Below, piece after piece: positions 47,617 through 55,878 of a stretch of 64,000 nucleotides of DNA. The notes below the pieces were generated by a model. It was not told where the DNA came from. It was given only the letters and a program-made list of their open reading frames with translations, and searched no databases. The position numbers and the translations under genes are program-made. The stretch lies in the IMG/VR virus record IMGVR_UViG_3300043219_000566, positions 1-64,000 of that record. One strand, 5' to 3'. Every line of letters starts with the position of its first letter. The first letter of the stretch is position 1. The DNA is from a virus.

Positions 47617-49071
47617 TTACGGATAGTGAATTGTCCAACCCTTACCGCGGTAGTGGCGCAAGCGAGCGTTCGAGCGCGTCTTAAACCGCTTATCGAAGCC
47701 GTCGTCGAAGTCGACCAGTAGCCCCGTCTGACCGCGCGACAACCTTCCGGGGATCTGAGTGTTGGAAATAGGGGCCGACCTACCATCGGCTCGAACCAGA
47801 ACGTCCAGATGACGGAAATCGACTCCCTGGCTCCAAACGCCGGTAGCGATCGCGAACTTCATCGTGCCGCGCTCAAAGCGACGGCGGTACTGTTCGCGAT
47901 GCTCGGAAGTACACAGCCAACCCGGACCCTGTGGCAACAAGCCAAGCGAGCGGAAAGTCCGGACCTGCTCGGCCTGTACCGGCCCGTGGACCAACGGCCA
48001 CTGCGGCAAGAAATTGGCCTTGAGATGCAGAGCGTGCTCTACCTTGTCGACCATGATCAACACCTGCTTTTCCTGCATCGCATGTGTTGAAGCAGCGTGG
48101 GCGACCATCTGGTTACGCAACTGATTGCGCCAGACCCCGTAGCGAAACTGGGCTACGTCGTTGTCGTACGAAATAGGTACGCCTGGCACGCGGTAGACAT
48201 GCACGGTAATCGTAGCTACGCGGCCCTTGGACTCGGCCTCCTGGTACGGCAACACGTAGATCACCGGGCCGAACATGGCCTCGATCGCTAGATCCGCACC
48301 GTCGCTTCGGCCTTCGGGACTGGCGCTGAAACCAAACATGCGGCAATTACGCAAACCCCCGATTTTGCGCATGCGCTCCTCGGCCGCAGCCTCATGTACC
48401 TCGTCGTAAAGAAACAGTCGGCACTTGTCGACCGCGCAACGCTGCAACGAATCGATAGTCGAGACCGTTACACGCCGAGGAGAGTTAAAACCTCCGCCAA
48501 CTCGACCCAGCTCCTGCGGGGGTACGTGGCCGTTCAATCGCTCGAACAGCGAATTCACCACGTCGCGCCGGTAGGTACAGACAATGATGTTGCTGCTGGG
48601 ATAAGCACGCGCCAGTTGCTCTATCAAGAAAGTCTTACCCCAAGCAGTAGGCGAGTCGATCACGCCCATGTCAGCTGCAAAAATCGTGGCTAAACACTTG
48701 TTCTGGTCATCGCGGTCTTTGAGCAACTCGTGCTGCAAGCAATCCAGACGCGGGGGCGGCAGAATTAAAGGGCGCAAATCCTGAATGTCCCAATCGATAC
48801 CGCACTGCTGAAACAACTTGGTCGCGCGGTGCGTAAGCCCCGCGGTAAAGACGACACTAGAGTGCGTAGGACCCTGCTGCAAACGACACAAGTACCGGGG
48901 CTCGGTACGAAACTTCTGCCCGGTAAGGTTGACTATCCGGCGATCGTTCCGCAGCTTGAGCCCGTACTTGAAATGGCGACGTAGCAGCTCGTGCAACCCG
49001 CCGATCGTTATCCCCGCCTGGGGAATAGCCTCGACCAGGTTGCCCGAGCGCCGCATGAGTATTTTGGACAT
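47617..49071 (-). CDS. SF2 DNA helicase (UvsW/type III restriction-like)
   Basis: I use the ATG at 49071 (a TTG at 49086 is the alternative). Motifs in order: I GVIDSPTAWGKT (about 137-147), Ia IIVCTYRRDV, II LFLYDEVHEA (about 219-228), III FGFSASPEG (about 246-254) and VI QIPGRLSRGQ (about 439-448). The layout matches the helicases that unwind or branch-migrate DNA junctions, such as T4 UvsW. Together with the recombinase and SbcCD-like complex it would serve recombination-dependent replication. Confidence 0.75.
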   Translation of the reverse strand: MSKILMRRSGNLVEAIPQAGITIGGLHELLRRHFKYGLKLRNDRRIVNLTGQKFRTEPRYLCRLQQGPTHSSVVFTAGLTHRATKLFQQCGIDWDIQDLRPLILPPPRLDCLQHELLKDRDDQNKCLATIFAADMGVIDSPTAWGKTFLIEQLARAYPSSNIIVCTYRRDVVNSLFERLNGHVPPQELGRVGGGFNSPRRVTVSTIDSLQRCAVDKCRLFLYDEVHEAAAEERMRKIGGLRNCRMFGFSASPEGRSDGADLAIEAMFGPVIYVLPYQEAESKGRVATITVHVYRVPGVPISYDNDVAQFRYGVWRNQLRNQMVAHAASTHAMQEKQVLIMVDKVEHALHLKANFLPQWPLVHGPVQAEQVRTFRSLGLLPQGPGWLCTSEHREQYRRRFERGTMKFAIATGVWSQGVDFRHLDVLVRADGRSAPISNTQIPGRLSRGQTGLLVDFDDGFDKRFKTRSNARLRHYRGKGWTIHYP

Positions 49072-49082
49072 TAGCTTCTCGC

Positions 49083-50090
49083 TCAAGACAAAGCGGCCCG
49101 GTAAGACTCCTCGGCCGCGCTCTTATCTCCCAGGAAGAACCGCGCTTCGTCGAAATGCTGGGGCGGCGACTCGTGCATCACCTCCATCCAGTTCAGCCAA
49201 ATGAAATTGGCAAGCTTGACGTTATGTCGCCAGTTCGCCAGGAACAGCGCTTCCGCAGCCTCTGCGCCGTCGTCCAGGTACAGCTGCATCCAGCGCAGCG
49301 CGTAGCGGCAGAAGAAGAACTTAGGGGCGTTCAACGAAGAGGCTTTGATCCCCTTTAGCTGTATCATTTTCGCCATAGGCGCAGAGAGAATGCGCCAGAC
49401 CGGCCCGGAAATATGCGTCCCAGCCGTAGCGTCCTCTGCGCTGTATATGCCGCAGCGCTCCTTGAACAACCCGGACCGGCGCGGGTCCGCCGTGTTCACG
49501 TACCAAGTCGGGTCTACCAGATCACCGATGATGTGAAGGGCCACCACCGGATCTAGGCCGAAAATCCAACTCAGCCGCTTCCACAGCGGATGAGCCGAAA
49601 CCGTAGCGACGATTTCTCCCGGGTTAGAGAACGCCTCGACGTAGCCCGCCTTGATGGCTTTGATCACATCCGCCGGGCTATGCGATTTCAACGCTCCGGT
49701 TTCACGCATAATCGCCTGCTGAGCACGCTGGTACAGACTCACGATACGCACGTTGGTGTAGTCCACCGGCCGCGCCCTACGAATGCCCCCGTGAATCGGG
49801 TGCGGGTTCTCAAAACACAGCTGCCGAACAAGAAGTTTGGCATCGTCGAACTTCTTGAAACCGTAAACGGGATCACCGCTCGCCGGACAAGCTGTCATCA
49901 AAAAACGCGTGTGCTTGCCGTCGTTCAACTGCTTGTACAAATCTGCAGCCAGAGCTGAGTTGTGACGCGTAGCAAATACGACGTGATACTCGCTTGGCAC
50001 ATCTCCCATGTCGAGAGGAATGCCGCTGCTAAACTCGTCGACGTGAGTCTTTCCGTCGGGATCGACGAAGTGATGCACAATCTGCGGCAT
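49083..50090 (-). CDS. Hypothetical protein (335 aa)
   Basis: Strong ribosome-binding site (GAGGAGACC) before ATG 50090. Starts MPQIVHHFVDPDGKTHVDEF. The sequence is globular with SLYQRAQQAIMRETG and LFLANWRHNVKLANFIWLNW, a basic/aromatic stretch. No motif is recognised. It sits inside the replication block between the helicase and the methyltransferase-like gene, so a DNA-related role is plausible. Confidence 0.6.
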   Translation of the reverse strand: MPQIVHHFVDPDGKTHVDEFSSGIPLDMGDVPSEYHVVFATRHNSALAADLYKQLNDGKHTRFLMTACPASGDPVYGFKKFDDAKLLVRQLCFENPHPIHGGIRRARPVDYTNVRIVSLYQRAQQAIMRETGALKSHSPADVIKAIKAGYVEAFSNPGEIVATVSAHPLWKRLSWIFGLDPVVALHIIGDLVDPTWYVNTADPRRSGLFKERCGIYSAEDATAGTHISGPVWRILSAPMAKMIQLKGIKASSLNAPKFFFCRYALRWMQLYLDDGAEAAEALFLANWRHNVKLANFIWLNWMEVMHESPPQHFDEARFFLGDKSAAEESYRAALS

Positions 50091-50613
50091 CGTGGTCTCC
50101 TCTTGTGACCGGGGCGACGATCATTCCGCCCCGGATGTAAGCATGCTTGAAAATACACCGGACCTCGGGCAAATAGCGTTTCAGCGGGCGATTCAGCTGG
50201 CAGTTCTTGCTTCGGGAACGCGCGTGTATCCACGTCCGCAGCTTACCACGCCGATCGCCCCCGCAGGTAGTAATGTAAACGACGCCGCCTGGACACGCGA
50301 CAGTTCGAGCCAACACTAGCGCAGCTCGGCGCTTCGCGCGAGTTGAAATCACATTGAGCACGTTGGACAACGTCACAGTGTCGACTTGCTCAGCAGCGTC
50401 CTTGAGCGCTTGATCGTTGCGCGCTGAATCGAACCAGCCCGGATCGTACTCGATGTTGCCTACGTCTACCGTCTTCAATTTACCGGTCAACATCCTGTAG
50501 GGTCCGCTGCCCAGATCAAAATTGACCGAGCCAGCGCACCAACCGAAGGTGCGCTGAACTCGGTAGAAGATCTCAGGCGTCGCTCGACGAGCCGTGAACT
50601 TAGAGGCGCTCAT
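50029..50613 (-). CDS. SAM-dependent methyltransferase-like protein (194 aa)
   Basis: It contains VNFDLGSGPYRMLTG (motif I, DLGxGxY), TVDVGNIEYDPGWF, VDTVTLSNVLNVI (motif IV region) and CPGGVVYITTCGGDRRGK, the strand order of a Rossmann methyltransferase. The substrate-binding motifs do not identify a specific class (no DPPY), so a DNA-base, protein or small-molecule target is open. The last 60 residues are basic and overlap the next gene by 62 bp. The start overlaps the Rad50-like stop by 4 bp. Confidence 0.6.
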   Translation of the reverse strand: MSASKFTARRATPEIFYRVQRTFGWCAGSVNFDLGSGPYRMLTGKLKTVDVGNIEYDPGWFDSARNDQALKDAAEQVDTVTLSNVLNVISTRAKRRAALVLARTVACPGGVVYITTCGGDRRGKLRTWIHARSRSKNCQLNRPLKRYLPEVRCIFKHAYIRGGMIVAPVTRGDHDAADCASLRRSRRKDSRRRV

Positions 50614-52928
50614 GCTGCCAGCTCCTCCACCTGCCCTCCTTTGCGCAGGACAATAGCCTGATCGAACGACCCCAGCAGCTGCGGAGAGTGCGTAATCAAG
50701 AAGATCTGCACCCCGGCGCTGTGGGCATACTGCTGAACGTGGCTCAGCACGCCGACGAAGTACTGGATGTTGTCCTCGTCGAGCTGGGCCGTCGGCTCAT
50801 CCAGCGCCAAAATACCCAGCCGAGCAGACATGACCTCGTTGACCGCCAGCAGAAAGCTGACGCTGAACCTGACCTTCTCGCCGCCCGAGAGCGACGAAGC
50901 GTCTCGGTCGGACGTGTCGGCGAACGTGCAGCGGAAAGAGTAGTTACCCGCATGCTGCTCCAGCGCAGCAGTGAAATCGGACTGCATCAGGTCCAAGAAG
51001 CGCTGGATATGCAGGTCAATGGCCTGCAGGAACCGGCGCGCCAGCAGCTGAGGCAACTTGCCACGATGGAACAGATCACGAGCGTCGTCCAGTGTGCTGC
51101 GCACAACGTTCACGCGATCGATTTGCTCCTGCAGCCGCTCGGCCCGCTCGATCCTAGTCAGCAACGCAGTAATCCGCAGCTTGACTCCGGCGTGCTGCTC
51201 CTCGGCCCGCGCCAGTTCAACGCGCTTGTCGGAAGCCAGCTTGATAACCTGACGACAACGCTCGATGCTGTCGAGCGTAAGCTGCGCCAGTTCGGGCACA
51301 AGCGCGGTCAACTGCCGGTTCAGCTCGCTGCGAGCTGTCGTAGCGGCATCCAACGCTTCCTTGGCCAGATTGACTGCGCGTGAACACTGGTCGGAGTTGC
51401 GCTCGGCTGTGATCTTAGAACCAGCCAGCCCGTCGTACTCAGTGATGACGCTGCGCCGCTTGCTCCGCTCCGCGTCGCTGTAGACCAGCTCAGGTTGCTC
51501 AGGCAAACCACCGACGACCCGCTGGTAGTCCTCCATGATCTTCTTGCCGTCCCGCTGCAGCCCGCTGCTCTCGGTGTCATACGCAGCGCAGGCTCGCTCG
51601 TAGTCAAGTCGCTGAGCCGCGCGCTCGCGCTTGTTTGACACCAATTCGCGGTGCCGCGGCTCAGCATTCTCACGGCGTGCACGGAACTTCTCGATCTCCT
51701 TCATCAGATCCGGAATAGCCTGACCGCACGTCGGGCAAGTCGCCTTCACGTTGCTGCCGTCCACCAACCCCCTGTAGCTGCTGATGAACGTGTCGGCCTC
51801 GCGCAGCGTGCTGCCGACCCCCTGCAGCTCAGTCTCTTCTTTATCGGTCCAGATCTCGGACAACGCTACAGGAGGCTTCAGAGCCCGGAGACGTATTGCA
51901 ATCCGGCCTGCTTCTGCATCCAAGTCATCCCGGCGAGACAGCGCGATCTGCACCGCGTTTGCCTTGGCCAAGAACTGATTGGCTTCGTCGTACTGGAGCT
52001 GCAGCGCCACGATCTGCGCAATGAGAGCCTGCACGCCGGAATCAGCAGTGGTATGCTGCTGTTGCTGCGTCGCCCAATGGCTCTGGCCGTTGACACAGCG
52101 TTCTTCAGCCTGAACGATCTTGTCCCGCAGCTCCTGGGCGCTCTCCCACCAATCGATGTCCCGCTGCGCACCCTCGGCGTCGATTTTGCTCAACTCGCCC
52201 CGTCGGTTGCTCACCGACTGCGTAGCTGCAGTCTCCTCGTGCTGCAGCCCTTCGCGCTCCTGTTTGAGCGCATCCAGATCCTCCGTGGAACGCAACTCGG
52301 GCACACCGCGCAGCTCCTCGCCCAGCATGGACCAGATCCTCTCGAATTGGTCCAAGCCGAACAGCCGGTGCATGGCCTTGGTGCGCGTGCTGTCGTCGCT
52401 GTCGACAATGGCACTGATCTGGTTCTGCTCGATGAAAGCGTAATGGCCCAAGAGCGCGAGGTCGTCGCCCAGCAACTCGCGCAACCGCTCGTCGGCCGCT
52501 TTGACACCAGAAATCTCGTGCCACTCCTCGTCGGACCCGACCCGGCGCGACTTGACCATTGCCGTCTGAGATCCCTTCATCTTAGAGCGGCGCTCGGCTA
52601 GCTCGGCTGCGGTGTACTCCTGCCCCGGAGAACTGGGCGGACCGGTGATGGAAATGGTGCGCCTGACCACGATCTCCATGTTGTCGTGCTGCAAGCCCAC
52701 CTCGAACGAACCGCTCTTGGCTTTCTTGCCGCCCGGCAGATCGCGGACGAAGTCGGCCAGGTTGCTGTACTTGCGAAAGTCACCCGTGGGAGCCGTGTAG
52801 AGCACCTCGATCAACGTGGACTTGCCGACGCCGTTGGGGCCTACAACGCCGATCAACCCGTTGGAGAAATCGAAGCGCGCTTTGGCAAACGGGCCGAGGT
52901 TTCTTAGCTTCGCGTAGGTGTATATCAT
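50610..52928 (-). CDS. Rad50/SbcC-like ATPase (772 aa)
   Basis: The ATG at 52928 overlaps the upstream stop (ATGA). The N terminus has GVVGPNGVGKSTLIEVLY (P-loop, about 27-44); the middle is a long coiled coil interrupted by the zinc hook CPTCGQAIPDL (about 398-408). The C terminus has SLSGGEKVRFSVSFLLAV (signature) and LGILALDEPTAQLDEDN (Walker B, D-loop). With the Mre11/SbcD-like protein encoded about 660 bp upstream it should form the DNA-end-processing complex, as T4 gp46/gp47. Confidence 0.85.
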   Translation of the reverse strand: MIYTYAKLRNLGPFAKARFDFSNGLIGVVGPNGVGKSTLIEVLYTAPTGDFRKYSNLADFVRDLPGGKKAKSGSFEVGLQHDNMEIVVRRTISITGPPSSPGQEYTAAELAERRSKMKGSQTAMVKSRRVGSDEEWHEISGVKAADERLRELLGDDLALLGHYAFIEQNQISAIVDSDDSTRTKAMHRLFGLDQFERIWSMLGEELRGVPELRSTEDLDALKQEREGLQHEETAATQSVSNRRGELSKIDAEGAQRDIDWWESAQELRDKIVQAEERCVNGQSHWATQQQQHTTADSGVQALIAQIVALQLQYDEANQFLAKANAVQIALSRRDDLDAEAGRIAIRLRALKPPVALSEIWTDKEETELQGVGSTLREADTFISSYRGLVDGSNVKATCPTCGQAIPDLMKEIEKFRARRENAEPRHRELVSNKRERAAQRLDYERACAAYDTESSGLQRDGKKIMEDYQRVVGGLPEQPELVYSDAERSKRRSVITEYDGLAGSKITAERNSDQCSRAVNLAKEALDAATTARSELNRQLTALVPELAQLTLDSIERCRQVIKLASDKRVELARAEEQHAGVKLRITALLTRIERAERLQEQIDRVNVVRSTLDDARDLFHRGKLPQLLARRFLQAIDLHIQRFLDLMQSDFTAALEQHAGNYSFRCTFADTSDRDASSLSGGEKVRFSVSFLLAVNEVMSARLGILALDEPTAQLDEDNIQYFVGVLSHVQQYAHSAGVQIFLITHSPQLLGSFDQAIVLRKGGQVEELAA

Positions 52929-53350
52929 GTTCCGTCCTTTTTGAGAATGCCCGCTGCAATCGCGCAGATCTCGGCACTGGCTATCGGCTCGGTCACGACC
53001 CGGTAGATGGCAATCTGCTCCCGGCACATATCGGGATCTTGTAAAGCCTCCAGGAAGCCGCGGTGGTCGCCCCACTCCGCCTCGTAATCGCTACCAAGGC
53101 CCAGCGCCAGAAACACTAAGCGCAAGTTGAGCCCCCAGACCGCGACCTGGTATTTATCGTCCGGAGCCTCCAGCTTGATTTCGTAGCGCGCTACGCTGCG
53201 ATCGAGCTTGTCCCACGTGGCTACGCTGAACGTTTGCCCCTCCACGAAAGCCACGATCATATTGCGGTCGGTGTCTACCACGGTGCCGACCGCGCCTTCG
53301 TCCAATCCGTACTCCTTGGCTGCGCCAAGACAAGACACTCGTACATACAT
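52925..53350 (-). CDS. Hypothetical protein with SH3-like N terminus (141 aa)
   Basis: Begins MYVRVSCLGAAKEYGLDEG, with GAVGTVVDTDRNMIVAFVEG giving an SH3/KOW-like pattern. The later part has YEIKLEAPDD (the palindrome codes for VARY just before) and a helical C terminus (CREQIAIYRVVTEPIASAEI). It lies between the two nuclease-complex genes and may be a small partner, but no family is known. Confidence 0.55.
   Translation of the reverse strand: MYVRVSCLGAAKEYGLDEGAVGTVVDTDRNMIVAFVEGQTFSVATWDKLDRSVARYEIKLEAPDDKYQVAVWGLNLRLVFLALGLGSDYEAEWGDHRGFLEALQDPDMCREQIAIYRVVTEPIASAEICAIAAGILKKDGT
53182..53195. repeat. Recurrent palindrome CGTAGCGCGCTACG (copy 6)
   Basis: Perfect 14-bp palindrome inside the preceding gene, in frame as Val-Ala-Arg-Tyr. 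Confidence 0.7.
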
Positions 53351-53374
53351 GCGATTTCCTATCCGGGTAGAGGT

Positions 53375-53578
53375 CTAATCAGGAGCATTGTTCATAAAAT
53401 CGCGCAGGTTCATCGTGAACGTCGTCGTCACGCTCCCAGCCTCGATCTTCAACGATCCCACCGAACAATCTACGCCAAGCCGAGCGCCGAGTATGTCGGC
53501 GAAACCCCGCCGGACGGATTCAGGATCAGGCTGGTTCTGAACTATCTTTTTGATTGCTGCAATCTTGGCAGCGTCCAT
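53375..53578 (-). CDS. Hypothetical protein (67 aa)
   Basis: The ATG at 53578 follows AGGGAGACA. MDAAKIAAIKKIVQNQPDPE is a helix, then GARLGVDCSVGSLKIEAGSV leads into beta strands. No motif is recognised. It lies 10 bp from the Mre11-like stop, in the same operon. Confidence 0.55.
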   Translation of the reverse strand: MDAAKIAAIKKIVQNQPDPESVRRGFADILGARLGVDCSVGSLKIEAGSVTTTFTMNLRDFMNNAPD

Positions 53579-53588
53579 CACTGTCTCC

Positions 53589-54749
53589 CTAAGCGGCCGT
53601 CGGATCGTCGACAACCTGGTGCCTATGCTTCAGAGCGTGCACGACTTCCTTGGGGCTAGCCGCCGCCGCCAGCTCGCTGACAAAACCATGTAGCTCGGGA
53701 GCAACCTCCCGGTCCACCAGCTCGTCGATAGCGTCCTGCACGGACACAGTGGCGCTCAGCTCAGCGTCCACGTCCTGCTCGGGCATCAGCGCCCGGTTGG
53801 GCATGGGATGAAAGATGAGCTGGCCCTTCTCGATCGCAGACCCGAGCTTGTCCATGATCAACTGGTACGCGTCGGGGATAGCCACGTTGTAACGCAGCGC
53901 CACGAACGGCACCGCCACCGTCGTCGGAACACCTGCGTCGTCGGCCGCAGCCGCGGCCTGCTGGTAGGCTCCTTCGATCTTGCCCAGCCACTCGGTCAGC
54001 TCGTTCTCCCAGCGGATGTCGTTGAAGATGAACGGACGGGTCAGCAGCGAGATACGCTCGAAGTTGAAAGCACCTTCCGACGCGGTCCCCGGCTTACCCC
54101 GCCGACAGACCAGAAAAGACTTGGACGGCGGCTCGGACACCGAGCGCATCGTCGCGGAACCGGTATAGAGCCACTTGCGCCCTTCGGTCTCGCCGGACTG
54201 CGGCAAGCCGTGCCAGTCGCCGAGCACGGTGCGCTTCACGTGCTCCGGGACCCAGCTCATGTCGATGTGCCAGGCTTCCTCGATGCCCATCACGTCGCGA
54301 GTCAAGCCGTGCATGACCAGGATCTCGCAGTCGTCGGGAACACTCTTCAAGCGCTCCTGAACAGAGACGCGTGGCGTGTAGTCGAGCCCGGACACCCGGA
54401 TAGCGTCGCCGAAGGTGAACTGCTGCTGGTGTAAATGCAGCCGGGCGCTGTCGGAGTCCGGCGGCACACCCGGCCAGGCATAACCGTCCTGGCGATCGTG
54501 TTGCCCCTGGACGCACCCAACCCGGAGCCCAGCGATAGCCTCGTAGAACTCACGCAGCGTAGCAGAGTCCGGAAAGCGCTTGTCGAAAGTATCCCCCAGG
54601 AAAATCAGATCCAGCTTGTGCTCGCGGCAGTAGTCCGTGATCTGCCGCAACGCGAAGGACGTGTCCCCGACCATGTTCGGGTGAGTAGCGTACGTCGTCT
54701 TCGCGTGGTGTAGATCGCCCGCGAAAGCGATGCCGGTTGCGTCTTTCAT
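53589..54749 (-). CDS. Mre11/SbcD-like nuclease (386 aa)
   Basis: The ATG at 54749 is used. Phosphoesterase motifs appear in order: I IAFAGDLHHAKT (about 7-18), II DLIFLGDTFDKRF (about 47-59), III VGCVQGQHDRQD (about 78-89; GNHD is the usual form, here GQHD), ILVMHGLTRD and VLGDWHGLPQSGE. These are the metal-binding residues of the SbcD/Mre11 family. It partners with the Rad50-like ATPase to process DNA ends. The Asn-to-Gln change in motif III is unusual and could affect the nuclease activity. Confidence 0.8.
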   Translation of the reverse strand: MKDATGIAFAGDLHHAKTTYATHPNMVGDTSFALRQITDYCREHKLDLIFLGDTFDKRFPDSATLREFYEAIAGLRVGCVQGQHDRQDGYAWPGVPPDSDSARLHLHQQQFTFGDAIRVSGLDYTPRVSVQERLKSVPDDCEILVMHGLTRDVMGIEEAWHIDMSWVPEHVKRTVLGDWHGLPQSGETEGRKWLYTGSATMRSVSEPPSKSFLVCRRGKPGTASEGAFNFERISLLTRPFIFNDIRWENELTEWLGKIEGAYQQAAAAADDAGVPTTVAVPFVALRYNVAIPDAYQLIMDKLGSAIEKGQLIFHPMPNRALMPEQDVDAELSATVSVQDAIDELVDREVAPELHGFVSELAAAASPKEVVHALKHRHQVVDDPTAA

Positions 54750-54766
54750 TTGTGTGCTCCTCGGCC

Positions 54767-55105
54767 TCATTCAGACCACTTGCTGTCGTCTTCGAGCGTC
54801 GACCACGCGCCGTTGAAGGCTTCCCAGCCCGCTGCAAGCAGTCGAGTAGCCGCTATCTCCACGCGCTCCTGGTCGCCATTGAGAAAGCCCTTCGCGCGCA
54901 TCCGGACAGACTTCAGCACGCCGTGCTCGCCGATTACGCCGATGACATCCACGATCTCCAGTTGACGCGGCGCGCCTGGCACGCGCAAAACGCTGCCGAT
55001 CGGCAAAATCAGATCCTCGACCGACAACACACGCTTGCCGAAATCTCGCTGCTGCCCTTGGCGAGTGTCGCGCGTGGTGAAGCGGCAATAGATCCTGATA
55101 CGCAT
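54767..55105 (-). CDS. Hypothetical beta-rich protein (112 aa)
   Basis: Starts MRIRIYCRFTTRDTRQGQQR. LPIGSVLRVPGAPRQLEIVD followed by VIGVIGEHGVLKSVRMRAKG has an SH3-like or barrel-like rhythm. The C-terminal helix has RLLAAGWEAFNGAW. Function unknown. It is the gene upstream of the Mre11-like one. Confidence 0.55.
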   Translation of the reverse strand: MRIRIYCRFTTRDTRQGQQRDFGKRVLSVEDLILPIGSVLRVPGAPRQLEIVDVIGVIGEHGVLKSVRMRAKGFLNGDQERVEIAATRLLAAGWEAFNGAWSTLEDDSKWSE

Positions 55106-55109
55106 TGAA

Positions 55110-55691
55110 TTATCCTCCTGCAGCCATCAGATCGCTGATCAAATGACGCATCAAGCGGTAGTGCATGATGTGAGCCAACGGGTCGACAGCCTCGTCGAGA
55201 TTCACGTGCCAACGGCACTTGGCCGCGCCCTCCGTCTGTGACATGGTACAAAGCGCTGCGACCGGCTCCTTGCGCGACACGTCGAGCGCGAACAAAGCGA
55301 ACTTCGAGTCAGTCAGCTGGTTGCAGAAACAGGCCCCCAGACTGAACAACTCATGCGCCTCAGCCACGTAGCCGGTCCTGGCCTGCAGCTCCGCCAGCGC
55401 GGCCGCAACAACGAAGTCAGCCCGGCGCGTCACGGGCGCATCCGGGTCGAAGTTTTCGACGCTGCCGGTGATCGAACTGACCAGCTGGCGTGTATCCCAG
55501 GGCACAACCACTTCGTGCTGTAGCAAAACCTCTAATGCCACGAACCCGGGAACCGGGCGGTAAGGCAGCACCGCCAATTTGTGGCCAGCGCAGTGCGTCT
55601 CGTGTAGGTAAGCGTGAGTGCTGATTCCAGACTTGGAGCGCAGCTCGCGCAACTCGACCCGCCCGGTTCCGCACACCGTGTGGATTTCCAT
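55110..55691 (-). CDS. Hypothetical protein (193 aa)
   Basis: Starts MEIHTVCGTGRVELRELRSK and continues HETHCAGHKLAVLPYRPVPG, with several Cys/His that could bind a metal. No motif is firm. GGAGG precedes the ATG at 55691. Confidence 0.55.
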   Translation of the reverse strand: MEIHTVCGTGRVELRELRSKSGISTHAYLHETHCAGHKLAVLPYRPVPGFVALEVLLQHEVVVPWDTRQLVSSITGSVENFDPDAPVTRRADFVVAAALAELQARTGYVAEAHELFSLGACFCNQLTDSKFALFALDVSRKEPVAALCTMSQTEGAAKCRWHVNLDEAVDPLAHIMHYRLMRHLISDLMAAGG

Positions 55692-55707
55692 ATTGTCCTC
55701 CGCTGCG

Positions 55708-55878
55708 TTAGAAACGTCCTACGTTGAAGAATCCACCCTCCTCGTCTTCGTCAGACTCATCCTGACACTCGTCGTAGGCGGCGGCGTCGTCGAATTCGTC
55801 GTCGGAGTCGGTAGACTCGCAATCCTCGACTAGATCATCATCGTCGTCGTCGAACTCATCCTTTGGCCTTATAGCCAC
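55708..55878 (-). CDS. Very acidic small protein (56 aa), possible DNA mimic
   Basis: A GTG at 55878 has GGAGG six bases upstream, inside the 3' end of the upstream gene. The product MAIRPKDEFDDDDDDLVEDC continues ESTDSDDEFDDAAAYDECQD and ESDEDEEGG, ending FFNVGRF. Nearly half of the residues are Asp or Glu. Proteins of this composition in phages can mimic DNA and block restriction or nucleoid proteins, but an ordinary chaperone-like role is equally possible. No length filter for ORFs would find it, because of its GTG start and size. Confidence 0.6.
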   Translation of the reverse strand: MAIRPKDEFDDDDDDLVEDCESTDSDDEFDDAAAYDECQDESDEDEEGGFFNVGRF

